Below are positions 37,241 through 50,123 of a stretch of DNA of 64,000 bases, piece after piece (the first letter of the stretch is position 1; every line of letters begins with the position of its first letter). The DNA lies in assembly GCA_902805475.1 (NCBI GenBank), contig CADCSX010000010.1, positions 1,292,001-1,356,000 of the forward strand. The letters run 5' to 3'. The notes under the pieces were generated by a model. That model saw nothing but the letters and a program-made list of their open reading frames with translations, was not told where the DNA came from and searched no databases. The translations under genes and the position numbers were made by a program. This DNA comes from Entonaema liquescens (Eukaryota > Ascomycota > Sordariomycetes > Xylariales > Xylariaceae).

Positions 37241-38987
37241 TCAATGGCTGTCGACCATTGGGACGGCACCATATACATGATCATCCCTTCTCGAGAGTAT
37301 CTGCTCGCATGCCTGTTTGGCCACTCGTTCACTTCGACTCTCGCCAGGGTCTTCATCGGCGCCTCCCTTAGGGGGCAATGGGTTCGGGTGTTCCAGAGCG
37401 CCGTTCATGGCGTCTGGGTCTGAAGTTTCGGGGTCCGGCTTACAGTAATGTTCTAAAATATAGTTCTCCTGCTCGGAGGATATCGTAGATATCGTGCGAT
37501 TGTCTTCATCGTATGGAAGGGTTGAGCCCTGGGCACCCCAAGATTTGGAGTTTGACCGTTTATTCATAGCCTTTTTGGACTTGCGGCGAGGCTTCTTTGT
37601 GACGTCCTCGGGGTCGAACTCCTCAATACCCAAGTCGATTAAGCGCTTTAGGATATGACCCTCTTTCCACTCCCAGGCTTGGCAACCTCCGTACTTTTCT
37701 TTCATCAGCTTTGCTAAGTCCGCGTACCGGCGTCGGTCCAGCTCTTCGACAGCGCGTTTTAAGGCCTCATCCTAAACACTTGGGTTAGATATCTCCATAA
37801 CAAATATGCCGTTTATAGTTTGGCATAAGTCGTGTTTCTGTTATGTACTCACCTCTTCTGCAGGCCATTCCGCATATTTTAATACTGCCCGGGTAAGATT
37901 CATCTGTAGTGACTCTTGCCGCCTTTTACCGAAGCGCTCCTCGTACTTCTTTGTTATTTCTTCCCATATACCCTTTCCTTTATCATTGTCCATTTGACAC
38001 CTAAGCTCCAGAATAAATCGGTCCTTTTCGGGCGCGTCGGGTCTTAAAGTAATACTCCGACCAGGCACCTTGGTTCCTGAAGTGTCCCCATTTGATGCCG
38101 ACAGTTGAGGATCCATGAGGTCGTCACCGTCGCGTTTTGAGAGCCCCCTGTTTTGAACTCTGGGCTTCTTTGGGGGCCTACCTAACCGTCCGGTTCTCGA
38201 CTTGGACTTCCTCCTGTAAGATGTGAAATCCATTATGACTTGTGGCTGGTGCACCATACTAGGGTAGTGATGGTGCATGCCTTCCATTGGTCCTACTGAA
38301 GGGGCCAAGTCTCTTGGATCCGGAGAGTTTTGTAGGACAGGAACCTGCGAAGGTGCTGGGAGAGCCATACTGGAAGGATGCATAGAAATTGCTGGCCTAA
38401 CTAGGTCCGTGGGAGCCACTGAGAATAGTGACGGGTGCGTCATGTGAGTTGGCATTTCCTCTGGAGCCTCATTGCTGGAAACCGTATATTGGCCCCATTG
38501 GAATTGAGGTTCTGAGACCATCTGTCCATGATCGCTGGAAGGGTGGGATGACTCTAGGCCCTGCATTTCTAAGATATCGGCTGGAGCGTTTATCTGATAG
38601 TTAGGCCAAGGGCGTGAGGTGCTTGGAGGGGTGGGCTGCTGCGAGGTTGCCCGGTGTTGGCTGTACGGATGCATGATCTTCGCAGTTCGTTCATTCATCG
38701 AGGGAGATCCAGCAACAGATACCGGGGTGGGAAGAGATGTATCATATGGCACAGAGTAGTTAAACGGCGCAACCTAACTAATTAGTAAATCATCATACTC
38801 TTGATATCGCAGGTAGTTCGAGTTCGACTTCAAAACATACCGAAGCGTAAGTTGTGGGGATATCGTGTGCGTATCCTGAACTAACTGGAGACGCAGCAGA
38901 TCGCCGGTCTTCAGGCATGTTCGAGTCTCGAGATAAACTATGGCGCATATGGTCTGTCCTTGAGTGAACGTATATACTATCTTCCAT
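37241..38987 (-). CDS. Myb/SANT-like DNA-binding protein with AT-hook-like motif
   Basis: Minus-strand exons are 38987-38841, 38773-37853 and 37771-37241. Introns of 67 and 81 nt are GT-AG, giving 532 residues. The first 250 residues are Ser/Pro/His/Met-rich and disordered. A basic patch containing RLGRPPKKPR (around residue 250) resembles an AT-hook. It is followed by two related helical units with spaced tryptophans. The first is ITLRPDAPEKDRFILELR..GKGIWEEITKKYEERFG. The second is WPAEEDEALKRAVEELDRRRYADLAKLMKEKY..WEWKEGHILKRLIDLG. This pattern is that of tandem Myb/SANT-like domains. A nuclear transcription or chromatin role is inferred. The second intron lies exactly between the two units. 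No closely named homologue is recognised. The gene has a long upstream region with no confident gene, so extensive 5' regulation is possible. Confidence 0.85.
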
Positions 38988-40583
38988 CTCAAGACAGAGA
39001 GTAAGCTATTAGGAAGCTGGCTGTTGGCGACTGTAGAAGAAAAGGCGTAGATTTTTTTTTTCTGGATGAGAACTGGGACCAGGTATTAGGGATGGAGGGT
39101 CCTTAGTTATTTGTACACACGGATCGTCAAGTGCTCCACGATAGTGAGGTTACTTGAACTAAGAAATAGAAAATCTGCCTTCAGAAGGTCCCGACCAAGC
39201 GCGAGGCAAAACAAGGAGACGAAGGGGTATTATAGACAAACTCAGAGCCTTGTCTTCCACGGGTGGTCAAAATTGAGGTGGGAACCGGAGAAGATATGTA
39301 CGTCGTCGAAGGTGTTCCTGAAAACTGAGGTACACGCTCGAGTCCCAGGTTGTAGGAATAGCTCCACCATGCACAATAAGTAATGTACAGGGACAGGAAT
39401 ATACTACATGGTACTCTGGAATTATCCACATCTCTACTCGAGGTACATCCTCGAAAGGTTGACATGGGTGAAGTGACCAGGGCAAGTTACTGGGGGCTTG
39501 GATCTAACCATTGATAGGAGTGGCCCCAGTAATGACGCGTGTGGAGACAAGGTGGGAAGACCGCATGGATAGCCGCCGCAACGAGTTGTATGTGTAGGGC
39601 CATCACTTACTTCTCTCTTCCTTGGTGGGCAGATTAGAAGACACCCCCAGCGTGCTTAACAAGATTCAAGGATCTCATCACTCAAGTCACCGAAGTAGAT
39701 CTATTAAGCACTTTAAGTAGGGGTTACATCAACCACACCTTAGGTACTACCTAGAGGTATAAGGTATGGAAATAGAGATATGAAAGCTCGTAAGGGCTTG
39801 CTTGGGATTGTGACTGGGAAAGTAGCGGGGTGATAGATGTGGCACCTAGGCTTTGAATGGAATTTTAGTATATCAAAGGAGATGCATTATGGGGCTGTAA
39901 GGCAGGCGTGGGAATCTCCTACGTAGGGCAAACGTCCTCATGAATACTCCCCGTCAATCTTGACTAGGAATTGAATATTAAGCGAGGGTGACGAGAGCTG
40001 TGTACCACAAAGACTGAGAGCTTGAAGGGAACGGTATCCAACACTGTGTTGATGTATAGCCAAGAGTTCAATATCCGTTAAGGTACGAGATGTGTACTTG
40101 AAGCAAATCAGGTACGAAGTACATTAAAAAACTGAACAAGTAGGTTACATTGGAACTGGCGGGTGTGGACCAGGGTTGGTAGACCCAAGGACATGGCTTT
40201 GAAAACATGTGGAAGAGAACATCCCTAAATTGGAGGAGTCGATTGCAAGAGGAGGGCTGACCAGAACTTTTGGAGATGACGAAAACTTAGTCCCATCCCT
40301 TCAGGTTCAACGACAACGATGACGACGTAGAAAGCGTCTGTACGCGCAACATACTAAACATACAAAGTAAAAAGTAGACATAAAGAGTCTTCTCCTACTG
40401 CCTGCGGTATGAGTAATATCTTGTATCTACCTAGAAGGACTTTGGCTCTTTTCCTAAACAAGCGTAGAGCGTGATACTGGCTCTTAGAGCCATGTGCTTA
40501 ATTAATGAATATACTAGCCACATCAACTACTCCAGAAGAGATGGCAATCTAAATGGAAAAGATCTAGGTTAGGTAAAACGTAG

Positions 40584-40777
40584 CTACTGATGAGCGCCGC
40601 CACCGCCGCCACTCCTGTAAGAGTGGGATCGCATCTCTACGCCGATCAGGCAGTCTGCTAAAATCCGAATATAGAGTATGTTCTCTATAACAAGAGGAAA
40701 ATGAAGTCATCATCCATAAGCTAAGATACTCGATCTACGCTCGTAGATTGGTTGCTCTTACTGATTTGCTTTGTCAT
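40584..40777 (-). CDS. candidate spliced small ORF (38 residues) upstream of the Myb-like gene
   Basis: Exon 1 is 40777-40762 (ATG plus five codons). The intron 40761-40685 has GTAAGA donor and TATAG acceptor. Exon 2 is 40684-40584, ending SYRSGGGGGAHQ and TAG. The joined frame has no internal stop. Upstream at about 40875-40800 lies another intron-like pair, GTGAGG..CTAAC..CCACAG. It could be an upstream ORF in a long leader, a small independent gene, or chance; only intron-like signals and the glycine-rich end support it. Confidence 0.22.
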
Positions 40778-41550
40778 TTCCTTTCGCCCGTGTTAAGATC
40801 TGTGGGGAAGTCGAGAAACATACGTGGTTAGAGTTGAAAAGAGAAGAAATGACAGATATGAAATTTCGATTCTAGACGTCTTTTTTACGCCTCACCTAGA
40901 ATCTCCAGGCAGAAGAGGAAGCGATGTAAAGCATCAGATAGGTTAATGCCTGAATCATCACGAGGTCTTGCAATTGACTGATGATGAAATCACGCCGGCG
41001 ACCCCGTTTAGCGGCTCTAACCGTTTCCGCAGAGAGAAAGGTGCTGCCTCCGTTTAGGAGGTAGGCTTTGCACGCCGAGAGTTCGTCCAGTTTGCAATTC
41101 GCTCAAAAGCGAGAGCCTTCAATGATCCGTTACATCGTCGCTAGGCAGATAGCAAGTCTGCCCGGCCACGGCGCGGCCCATTCCTCGACCGTGGTGGACA
41201 CGGGCGGGTCGGCGTTTGGTCACGGCTCATAGCCTCAGAGTTCTTAATCCGCCAGGAACTCAAACCTACGATGTAAAATCGAGGGCCTCGGAATAGATCA
41301 TCGTGAAAGGAAATAGGAGTTATCTACCTCGGCCGAGGAGAGATTAACCATCGACGGGCGAACCTCAAGCCGACACGGTGAGCAAGCAATTCTTGAATTT
41401 GGAATTCCCATTGCTAGGTTGCGTAGTTATTGGTGATCCCTTATGGGAATTTGGGGTCCCTTTTTGGGGGGGATGGAGAACGGAGAGGGGAAACAAGGGT
41501 AGGCTAAAAGGAAACGTGAGACGATTCGATGTTCAAATCGGGTGAGTTAT

Positions 41551-41586
41551 GATGTGGGATGTGGGATATGGAATGTGGAATGTGGA
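41551..41586. repeat. imperfect GGATGTGGAAT tandem repeat
   Basis: Five diverged copies of a 7-8 bp unit (ATGTGGG, ATATGGA, ATGTGGA) occur in tandem. Confidence 0.75.
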
Positions 41587-42789
41587 CTTGCGGGTAAGTC
41601 CTTGTCTATGATGAGAATTTCAGATAGAGTCCATGGTTTAGTAGAACTTTGCTTTGAGAACCTTAGGGGTGACACTTAGCGACTTAGAGACTTAGGGACT
41701 TGGGACGGTGGGTGATTTGACCGGGGCATGTTGAAAAATAATGGGCTGAGTTGATGTAAAAATGGGGGCGCAGTACCCCCAGTAAACCCCCCAGTGCTCC
41801 ACACGGCCTAGCTGAAAACAGAGTATCGTACCTGCTGTAACCTTCTGTAACCTGCTGTACTACAGTAAATGTACGCAAATTTGATAGTTATAGTGGAACC
41901 CCTTTCCACCTCTTTTGAATACCCAAGGTACTAAAGTAGGTCAAAGTACCTAAGGTCAAAGTAGGTCAAGAGGTAGGTATATGTAATAAGAATAATACAG
42001 TCGGCCAATCGCGGCATCTTATAAAAAGAAAGGTAAAGCTCCGCGAATGCATAAAAAGTCGAATGTTACGAAATGTATGTAGCTCTTACCCAATGCTTGT
42101 AAAAATGCCCGTAAAATACTCTATCGGTTTCTTACTACGTACGTTCTGTACGACGTTGTCGTAGATATTACCTATCGAACGAGTTGCTCGAGATGCGGTT
42201 CAGGACTTATTCATACATATACTTCGCATATATATACCCAGCCTAACTTACGTGTACTACTTTGGAGCCGTGGAATGTCCCACAGGCCCACAACGTAGGG
42301 AAATCGTCCTTAAGATGCCGTTATACAGATCCGCTAGATAAACTATTCAATTTTTGATCCAACAATATAAGGTTATTAGCCCAATTCGTCGGTTACGCTA
42401 ACAGCTTCGTTGCACGTGTACAACCTGTAGTAAACCGACTTGGAAATATACATATATACTATAGTATAGTTATAAAATATAAAATTTAATATACACATAC
42501 TCAAAGACAACGGCGCAATGTGCGGTGACATCGTTGATAAGAGGTGTCATATTCGAGTACTTTTTTTTTTCTTGTCTATCTCTTTTAAAAAAGGGTCTCG
42601 GGTGATAAAAAGTTCGATAAGATTTTCAAGACTAAGCCCCCAATAGCAGGTTGAGAACCCTTATTCGCTTAGGTAGGACATTCCTGGTTACATACAGAGT
42701 GTACATGCTTAGTCGGGAGTAATAACTCGTCCCGCATGGCAATCGGCGACTTTGGCCGCCGGCGGAGACAAGGACGGGTGGGCAAAAAT

Positions 42790-42826
42790 AGAAGAAGAAG
42801 AAAAAGAAGAAGAAGAAGAAGAAAAT
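42790..42826. repeat. GAA trinucleotide microsatellite
   Basis: About ten GAA/AGA units with one AAA interruption. It would encode poly-Arg/Lys in an open frame that is probably not a gene. Confidence 0.9.
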
Positions 42827-43246
42827 ATGGGAAGAAAAATGGTCCTCCGCCGGGCATCCTAGCAGCCGATGACTTATACAATATTATGCAACCCCTCGAT
42901 GGTAGGACGATAGTCTATGTGTTGTCGGTACCGACTGTATGGGACGCGCACGAATGGATAATAAAGCTGCAATTCCTATGGGTGGTTTGCGCCGTATGCG
43001 CTCCATTTTGCTGACTCGGCGCCGATGTATGAGCGTCGAGCAAGAGCCTAAAAGAGAAAGCGGGTGGCTTGATGATGCAGTAAGTGTGAAGAGATTGTGA
43101 CATGCCGACGGGATATCGATCAAATGACGGCAAGCCGGAGGGGACGGATGAAGGGTCCCATAGGTTCCCATAGGTTCCCGTAGGGTGAAGGTGCACCTCA
43201 AGTAGATACCGAAGTACCTACATTACATACCTACATCATGCCTGTC

Positions 43247-43267
43247 TTTTTTTTTTTTTTTTTTTTT
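43247..43267. repeat. poly(T) tract
   Basis: Twenty-one T occur in a row, with no associated Pol III gene recognised upstream. Confidence 0.85.
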
Positions 43268-45684
43268 ACTTGGGGCTATAGCGATGTACTCTACTTACAA
43301 CCCGCAAGGCTAGCCATGTACCTACATGTTCAGGGAACTTCCTGAGCGACAGTGCGAAGAAGTTTAGTGAGGTGGATACCAAGTTAGGTAGGCTGGGCGG
43401 GGTTGAAAAGGTGGATCACGTTGCAGCGTAGGCGCTTAGCGCCTAAAACAAGGTGGCACTGCACTCTCACGGCAGGTTCTTAGTGGCTAATCTGATACTA
43501 ACCTTGCACCAAATATTAGTCGTTCCGTCCTGTCGGTAACCAATCATATCAAGACACACACCTTCAACCATACGAAGTCGAGCCAGCCTCGGTACCATCG
43601 CAGCAAATTATGGCACTATGTCTGTAATTGTCTGTCATGTCCTTCTTCCCTCCTCTGCTCTCTTCTGCCCTTCTCTGCCCTCCTCTTCCATCTCCGAAAG
43701 CTACGTGACGCTGACTTGAGATGAATAAGGATTATGATTATATACATGTAAGTAAGATTCACATGTAGGCCTTAGCCTTAGGCCTGTAGCATAAATTAAC
43801 CCAGAACTAGAATTTGGTGCCAAGCGCCGTTTCCTATCGAATAATTAGCTGACCTCCGAATCGAAATCGGCCCGTAATGCCATTCACTTACACTTACATT
43901 TCCAAAGCAGCTAGCTATATACGGGTGTGTGCGTAGCAGATCGTCAGCACTCTAAATAGAGGTTTCTAGGTGGCTCGGCATATCTTATAGCGATCACAAA
44001 GCCTCTACACCGTTCCTGGTTGAACTAAACGATAGGGCTGAGCAAAATAGATATGTGCGAGTCCGTATGCGAATAGTAACTAAAATAGTAACTAACAATA
44101 TGCGGTCCGCTCCGAATATAGAAAAGATATGTCGGTTTCTAACCCCGGTGTTTTGTGTCCCTATTGGATCAGCCCTATCAAGGGAGATGAGCGTTTAGGC
44201 CACGAGCCTACGAGAAAACGATCACGGCTGGGTCATACAACCGTGTCCATTTTACACAACATACTTGTCCACCTTGCGGCTAACAATGAACTAAAAGACT
44301 TCATCCGCGCGTCTGGCTAAAATCAGTATATCGTATTCATTCAAGTTGCTTTATTAGTCACTCCGTAAGCGATCTTAGCCTCACTTATTCCAACCAACAA
44401 GTCTAGGTAACCGCGGCTCTATCTAACAAATAGCTGCCTCGATGATCAGAGACCAGGCACTTATCCACCAGAATATACAGCATGCGAGGGACTTAGGCTT
44501 TGAGTGGATAGGTAACGGTATCGAGCTTACCTGGGGTCAGATCCCGATTCCAATCCCCTCAAAGGAATTTAGGAGCAAGGGCAGGGAATAGTCCCCTGCC
44601 CCTATATCCAAATAGGGAGTGTCCCGGCCACACGAGCAGCCTATTATAGTCTGGACGGCGTTAACAATGACAGTCATGATTGGTCGAATCGATAATTGAT
44701 ATTTTTCTTTCGGGAACGCGTTCAAGAGCAGACCCGTCCATCTACTGTCAAGTAGATAATGCCCTGGGGTACAGTTCAGTGCCACCTCACATAGGGGTTT
44801 CACTTATACCTTCATTAGGCGTTTTAACCATAATTCTGTTCAAGCACAGGGACTTATTAGCTGCTAGGTGTCGAGTTTAAGTCTAGTATAAACCTCCCTA
44901 ATCTATCCTATAAAATTGAAGGAATCTAGGAGGAACTCAAATAAGCGCTATATTCATACCCATCGGCATACCGAACCTAGTCCATATGCTCTAACTCCAT
45001 ATTAAATCCGACCTGACCACTGGGCTTTAGTATAGTGTGACTTTCGGCGCCTATGATCAATACTATTCAACAATACGAGCCTGGGATATTCTGGAACATA
45101 GCGACTCTTGCTCAGATCTTCTATCTTCTTCCCAGTCCCGAGTTCCCCGGCAATACCCGGAGACCTGTAACCTCCACGTTGGTGGGTACTACTCATGGTT
45201 AGCTTGTTTACATTACCTATGGCATCATATCTTTCAGCCTCTATCGCCGAAGAGGATTAACAATCTGCCTTGTTCATATTGCTTAGGAATAGCGGCGACT
45301 CATCTGAGTCTCCTCTTGCCGAAATAGCATTAAGTTGAGGATTGTAGAAGAATGGTATGGTCCCATAGCCAAGTGACTCCCTTACAGGCGACACTATATC
45401 CGGGAGTACAGCAATTCGAACTCAGGGGCTACCAGCGCCATGAACCTGATGCCGACATCCTTGCTATGAGATTATTACGGTACTGGGCCCCCGGGAGAAC
45501 CTTAATCAAACAGACGCAGAGAAGCTTGACCGGTCATCTCTCCAATGGGTAGACGCGCCTCACAGACACAGAACGGTTTTGGCAGGTGGCAGCCCTGGGA
45601 TAAACAAAAGTCCACAAACTCACACGCATGGAGCTTCTGACAGACGTCCATACAAAGAGGCGTAAACTGAGGCTTAATCTTAGC

Positions 45685-45705
45685 TTTTTTTTTTTTTTTT
45701 TTTTT
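45685..45705. repeat. poly(T) tract
   Basis: Twenty-one T occur in a row. A 13-nt A run follows about 170 bp later (45869-45881). No element termini or target-site duplications were identified. Confidence 0.85.
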
Positions 45706-46828
45706 GAAAAATCCTATTCGTGCAACGTTCTAGAGGCTGAGGGAAGCCTATTTGGCCCAAACTTAGACCAAAGGAAGAAACATCATAAGCTATTGCCGCT
45801 ACTCACCCCATGGATGGGACCCCTGTCCAATCTAAGCCATTGCCATTACCAGGGTCCCTCTCTCAGAAAAAAAAAAAAAGGGAGGGAAGAATTAAGAACT
45901 TTTGAGCTACGGCTCCCCTCTGGTTTAGGTGGTGGGATCAGGTGTGGCAAACGATGAGGGTATTGTATTTCCCTTGAGGGTATTTCCCGCGGGATTTAAT
46001 GGGGTACGCCTCAGTCCCGCAGTCACAAGCAAGGTTAAAGCTTCAGTCGCTTTCCCAAGACCCTCACCGTGCACGGATAAACATAATAGAAAAGAAAAAA
46101 AAAATTACTCATCCGGTGTCTCTGACAGATAAAGTATGGCTCTCGAGGCATCCAGGGAGCTATTGGGGTAGTCCATTATGGACCTGGACTGATCGTATTT
46201 CTTGGCACAACAAAGTAGGTCCATTAGATGCCTGGTGATACTCAGGTGGCATACTAGAAAAGTCGGGGTTGGGATCTCAACCGCCAGAGACTACAATATA
46301 GATGGCAGTTATACATCTACGCGACGTCAGCACGGCTTAGGACTTCCCGAATACCGCTAGTCTCTCGATATTCACGATGTGCGTCATCCGGATTGGTCAC
46401 CAACCGTTCGGTACTGCTGACAACCGGCACCAATACCGATTCATTGGCCAGCCCTATGACCTGTTTTAAGGTGGCATGGATATATAAGTATATACGGTAT
46501 TGGACCCAGACCAAGTGAGAAGGATCTGGGTGTTGGTGCTACTCGTTAAGGCTTAGAGCTTGGTGCTGTCCAATTTGAGCATGGACGGATTTCTTGTTAT
46601 TCTAGCCCCCAAATTCATGCCCCTCTCTCCACATCACTCAAAGACGAGATGATAAACAAAAGCAGTTAATATAAGCGAAAAGGGACTATGTGTTTAGGTA
46701 TGGAAGGAAATAAGTTAAGGAGAAACAGGAACAAGAGTCCTATCACCAGTCGTTCGGCCCCGTAGCAAGAAGGAAAACTGATGTGTACTATCGAGGTTTC
46801 AACTACATGGACAGGCAGATTACCTAGG

Positions 46829-46864
46829 TAGGCAGATGGGCAGATGGGCAGATGGGCAGATAGG
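46829..46864. repeat. GGCAGATG tandem repeat
   Basis: Four tandem copies of an 8-bp unit lie directly after an ACCTAGGT palindrome. Confidence 0.9.
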
Positions 46865-48676
46865 CTATGTAGAATACTTGTTCTGGCGGGAAGGAGACAA
46901 TGATGCAACATTGGCCACCAACGCGTCTTCCCTCTTTGAGTTGAAGTTTGATTAGGATTTTGGTATCGCTTCTGCAAGTGTCCGGCGGAGAGCCGAAAAT
47001 TACCGGTGATTCGCTGGCGGGAGATGGCCAATCATATAATATGAAAGGGATACCCATGTCCCCATCCCGCCAGAGTCCGACTCACGTTCGGTTTCGTGTA
47101 CGTAGGTACCTGACTCAAGAAGACAAGCCCGAACATGGAAGCACTCCGAAATGTCCGAGTGCGAATGGAGACGACGGGATGGAGAAAAAAAAAAGTGCAA
47201 ATTCAGCCTTGCCCAGCGATCTCATAGCACCGCCGTAATATCGCAAAGTGGCCCCTCCTATGCTAAGAGAATAGTGCTTATGTATTCGGGAGTCATGAGT
47301 TTCGACCACGATTCCTATTATATATGTGTTCCCTAACTAATAACTGATGGCCTGCTCCGCAGCTAGGGCAGCTGGGCAGGTAGTATGTCCATCATGCGAT
47401 TAAAATGCCGACTGTTCTCCATTCAAGCTCAACTCAAAATGGTTTAGTGAACGGTGTCGATGAGCAAGGTTTAGCTTTCCCCAGAGACTTTGGTGATAGC
47501 CCCTTAATTGGTAACTTATAGATTACCTAGGTAGGTACCTAACTAGTTTAAAGGGGTTATACAAATAATATGGAATATTTACTAATTTATGTTCTAGTAG
47601 TAACTAGGTAACTAACTACCTAGGCAAGTAATCAAATTCTAAACTCGAATAAAAGCTTCTGTAATACAATAGAAAAATCTCACTGTCTCACATAAACATT
47701 AACATGGTATCGGCAACTTTCCAACACGGCAAGGAGCTAGTAATCTGGGGGCCGCATTGCTTTTTCTTCTTATTAGTTTATAATATATCTGCTTATGGCC
47801 TTTACCGACGACTACCGTGTCCCGACGCGAATATAGACCGATATGTTCGAGAAAGTTGAACGGTATCCCCGAAACTGTTTCGATGTCCAATTACTGCATA
47901 AATGACGGGACTAGGGGGTTAAGTATGGGGCAACTTCGCAAACTATTGCCTTTGATTCTCAGTTATGTAAGCTATGCCAAGTAGATTTCCGGTCGATTTG
48001 CCCGATCTTCACTTATCGTGTGTCCCTTGGCCATTGCGGACTTGCCCTGTGCGTGTAAAAGCTCACCGCGACTTGTTCTTAATAGTATATCTTCACCGAT
48101 ATCCACTTACATCTGTAGCACCATACACTCTGGGAACTATTAAACATCGGTTATTTCCGTGGGGACTGGTATACTTAGAATTCCTTGGTTTCTAATCAGT
48201 TCCAGCAAAGTTTCCGCGTCCTCGTCCTCGGAATACCCATCCACGTCTCATCCACGTGTACTCGCTCAGATCGGGTACTTGTCTTGACATGAACCTTGTA
48301 GACGTAGATAGCTATCTACAATAGCTACGATGCATACGTAATACAGCAAAAGATTAGATAGACACCCCCGTGGTGGTTCATCAGGAATCCAATAGCACTG
48401 TCTACCAAAAGTGACGTTACTTGGTACATAGAGAAACTTCAATGACCAAAATCTCCGGCTTCGTCGTTAGGTAGGCTATCTGAATGATTAAGGATTCTAA
48501 TCAAAGCAGCCGCGCTGAACGTTTACACGCGACTCTGCTAACTTCACCACGGCTATGCAGGAGGAGTTGACGCAAGGGAGATACTTCAACCGCGAATAAA
48601 CATAACTATAGATATTAAACATATTGACTACCTATGCATTAACTACTGATAAGTAGATCTAATAGCAGGTCTCTTG

Positions 48677-49400
48677 CTAAGAAGGGCAATTAATCTGACT
48701 CAGCCAATCATTTTCCCCAGTCCAACCGTACGATGGGCGCTTCTTGAAACAGATGAGATCTGGAACCGCTGCCGTGCGACGACTTGTACAGAAACGGGCA
48801 TGTACAGCTCTAAGCCTTACGCCTAACCGCGAGACGAACATGTACAACAAGAAATACAAACTTCCATCCTGCTCACCGTTGCTAATAGTACTTATGGCAT
48901 AAGCTTTTTTTTTCCCTCCCACGGCGATTTTGCATCGAAAAGGAGCGATGAGGGCAATCCCATTTCGCTTAGGCGGGAGCAGGCATCTTGTAACCGTTGC
49001 ATTGGCAAGGATTGCCACGAGGTCGCCAAGGTCGGTCCCAGACAATTTCTCACAGGCACGGATCAACGCTTCTTTCTGATACTACTAGCTACTACTTACT
49101 AGCTACACCCATGTATGTCTCCTCCCCCCCGTTCCACCCAAATACCTATTTGCCATCCTTAATAAAGGACATACGCCTTTCTAATCTCCGTTCGCGTCTT
49201 AACTAGAGCCCCGTAAGGTTCTACGTACCCTTAAGCTGGTCTGGTAGTTACAAATATACTTCTTCAAAAGCCGAGAGCACAGCGTTAAACACCGCTTTCT
49301 CGCGAGCAGCGACGTGCCAAGCGCAAATCTGTATCTCCAAGGCAGATTCTCTCCTTTCTCCCTTTAGTAAACATCACCGTCAAGAAGGGACGCAAAATAA
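48677..49400 (-). pseudogene. possible gene relic (coding-like fragments, family unknown)
   Basis: On the minus strand three fragments in different frames look protein-like. At about 49370-49255 it reads ALEIQICAWHVAAREKAVFN and AVLSAFEEVYL. At about 49235-49175 it reads YVEPYGALVKTRTEIRKA. From 49075 it reads EALIRACEKLSGTDLGDLVA and ILANATVTRCLLPP, with the frame then open to 48677. Splice-like signals (GTATGT, CTAGTAG) lie between some of them, but stops and short gaps prevent a complete gene model. A decayed gene is the best guess. Confidence 0.25.
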
Positions 49401-50093
49401 AAGGTTCCTTTTTACGAGGAATGCCCGTGCCGCCGGTTTGCCGTCACAGCCTTACGAGAGACTAGACTAGGAAAGCTCTGTTAGTGTAGGTTCGTCTGTA
49501 AGTGTAAACGCAGGTACAAGCATCTGGTGTGAGATCTCCTAAAATTAAAAAGCAACCCCAAGCAAACGCCAAACCTAGATCGTACCGCTCTCCACTCGTA
49601 GCCTTTTTAACGTGTACTTTGGCTCGCGGGAGACAGGCGGTAATGTAGACCACTCTAGCGGGACCTCCTCAATGGACTGTTAGCTGCTAGTTAGTTAGCC
49701 GTCTACTCTGGGGGGGCGTTCCAGGCCACGTTTTTGGGGGCTAAATGTCCAGCGAGCGGAGGGGAGAGAGATGTTAGGATGGGACATGATGACACCCGCT
49801 ACACCTGATTAGTTACCTAGTTAGTATGTTGTAACTATTTTCCCTCTGGCTTCTCTAATCCTTCCATAAACTACCACCTCCCACGAGGCATAGCTGTTAG
49901 ATCGCGAAACGTCGCATTGCATATAGCGCGTGGAATCAAATTAGACCAGCACAGGCTTTCGCTCCGTCAGAAGTCCTAGAAAACCTGGAGACGGGAAGCA
50001 CGATGACTGGGTATTGTCGTCCTATTGTTGGTAGCTAGCTACAGCATCTATGCGTACCATCCGCGCTTAACACGTACAGCTGGCCTGGCAACG

Positions 50094-50123
50094 ACACCAT
50101 CCCATCCCATCCCATCCCATCCT
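50094..50123. repeat. CCATC pentanucleotide microsatellite
   Basis: Five to six copies of CCATC occur in tandem and run into a CCTAGG site. Confidence 0.9.

Noticed and set aside
44510..44610. tRNA-like or 5S-like pattern around GATCCCGATTCCAATCCCC
   Set aside because: No complete cloverleaf, B box or 5S core could be fitted.
45640..45980. SINE-like element suggested by T and A runs
   Set aside because: No A/B boxes, no target-site duplication and no second copy were seen in the window.
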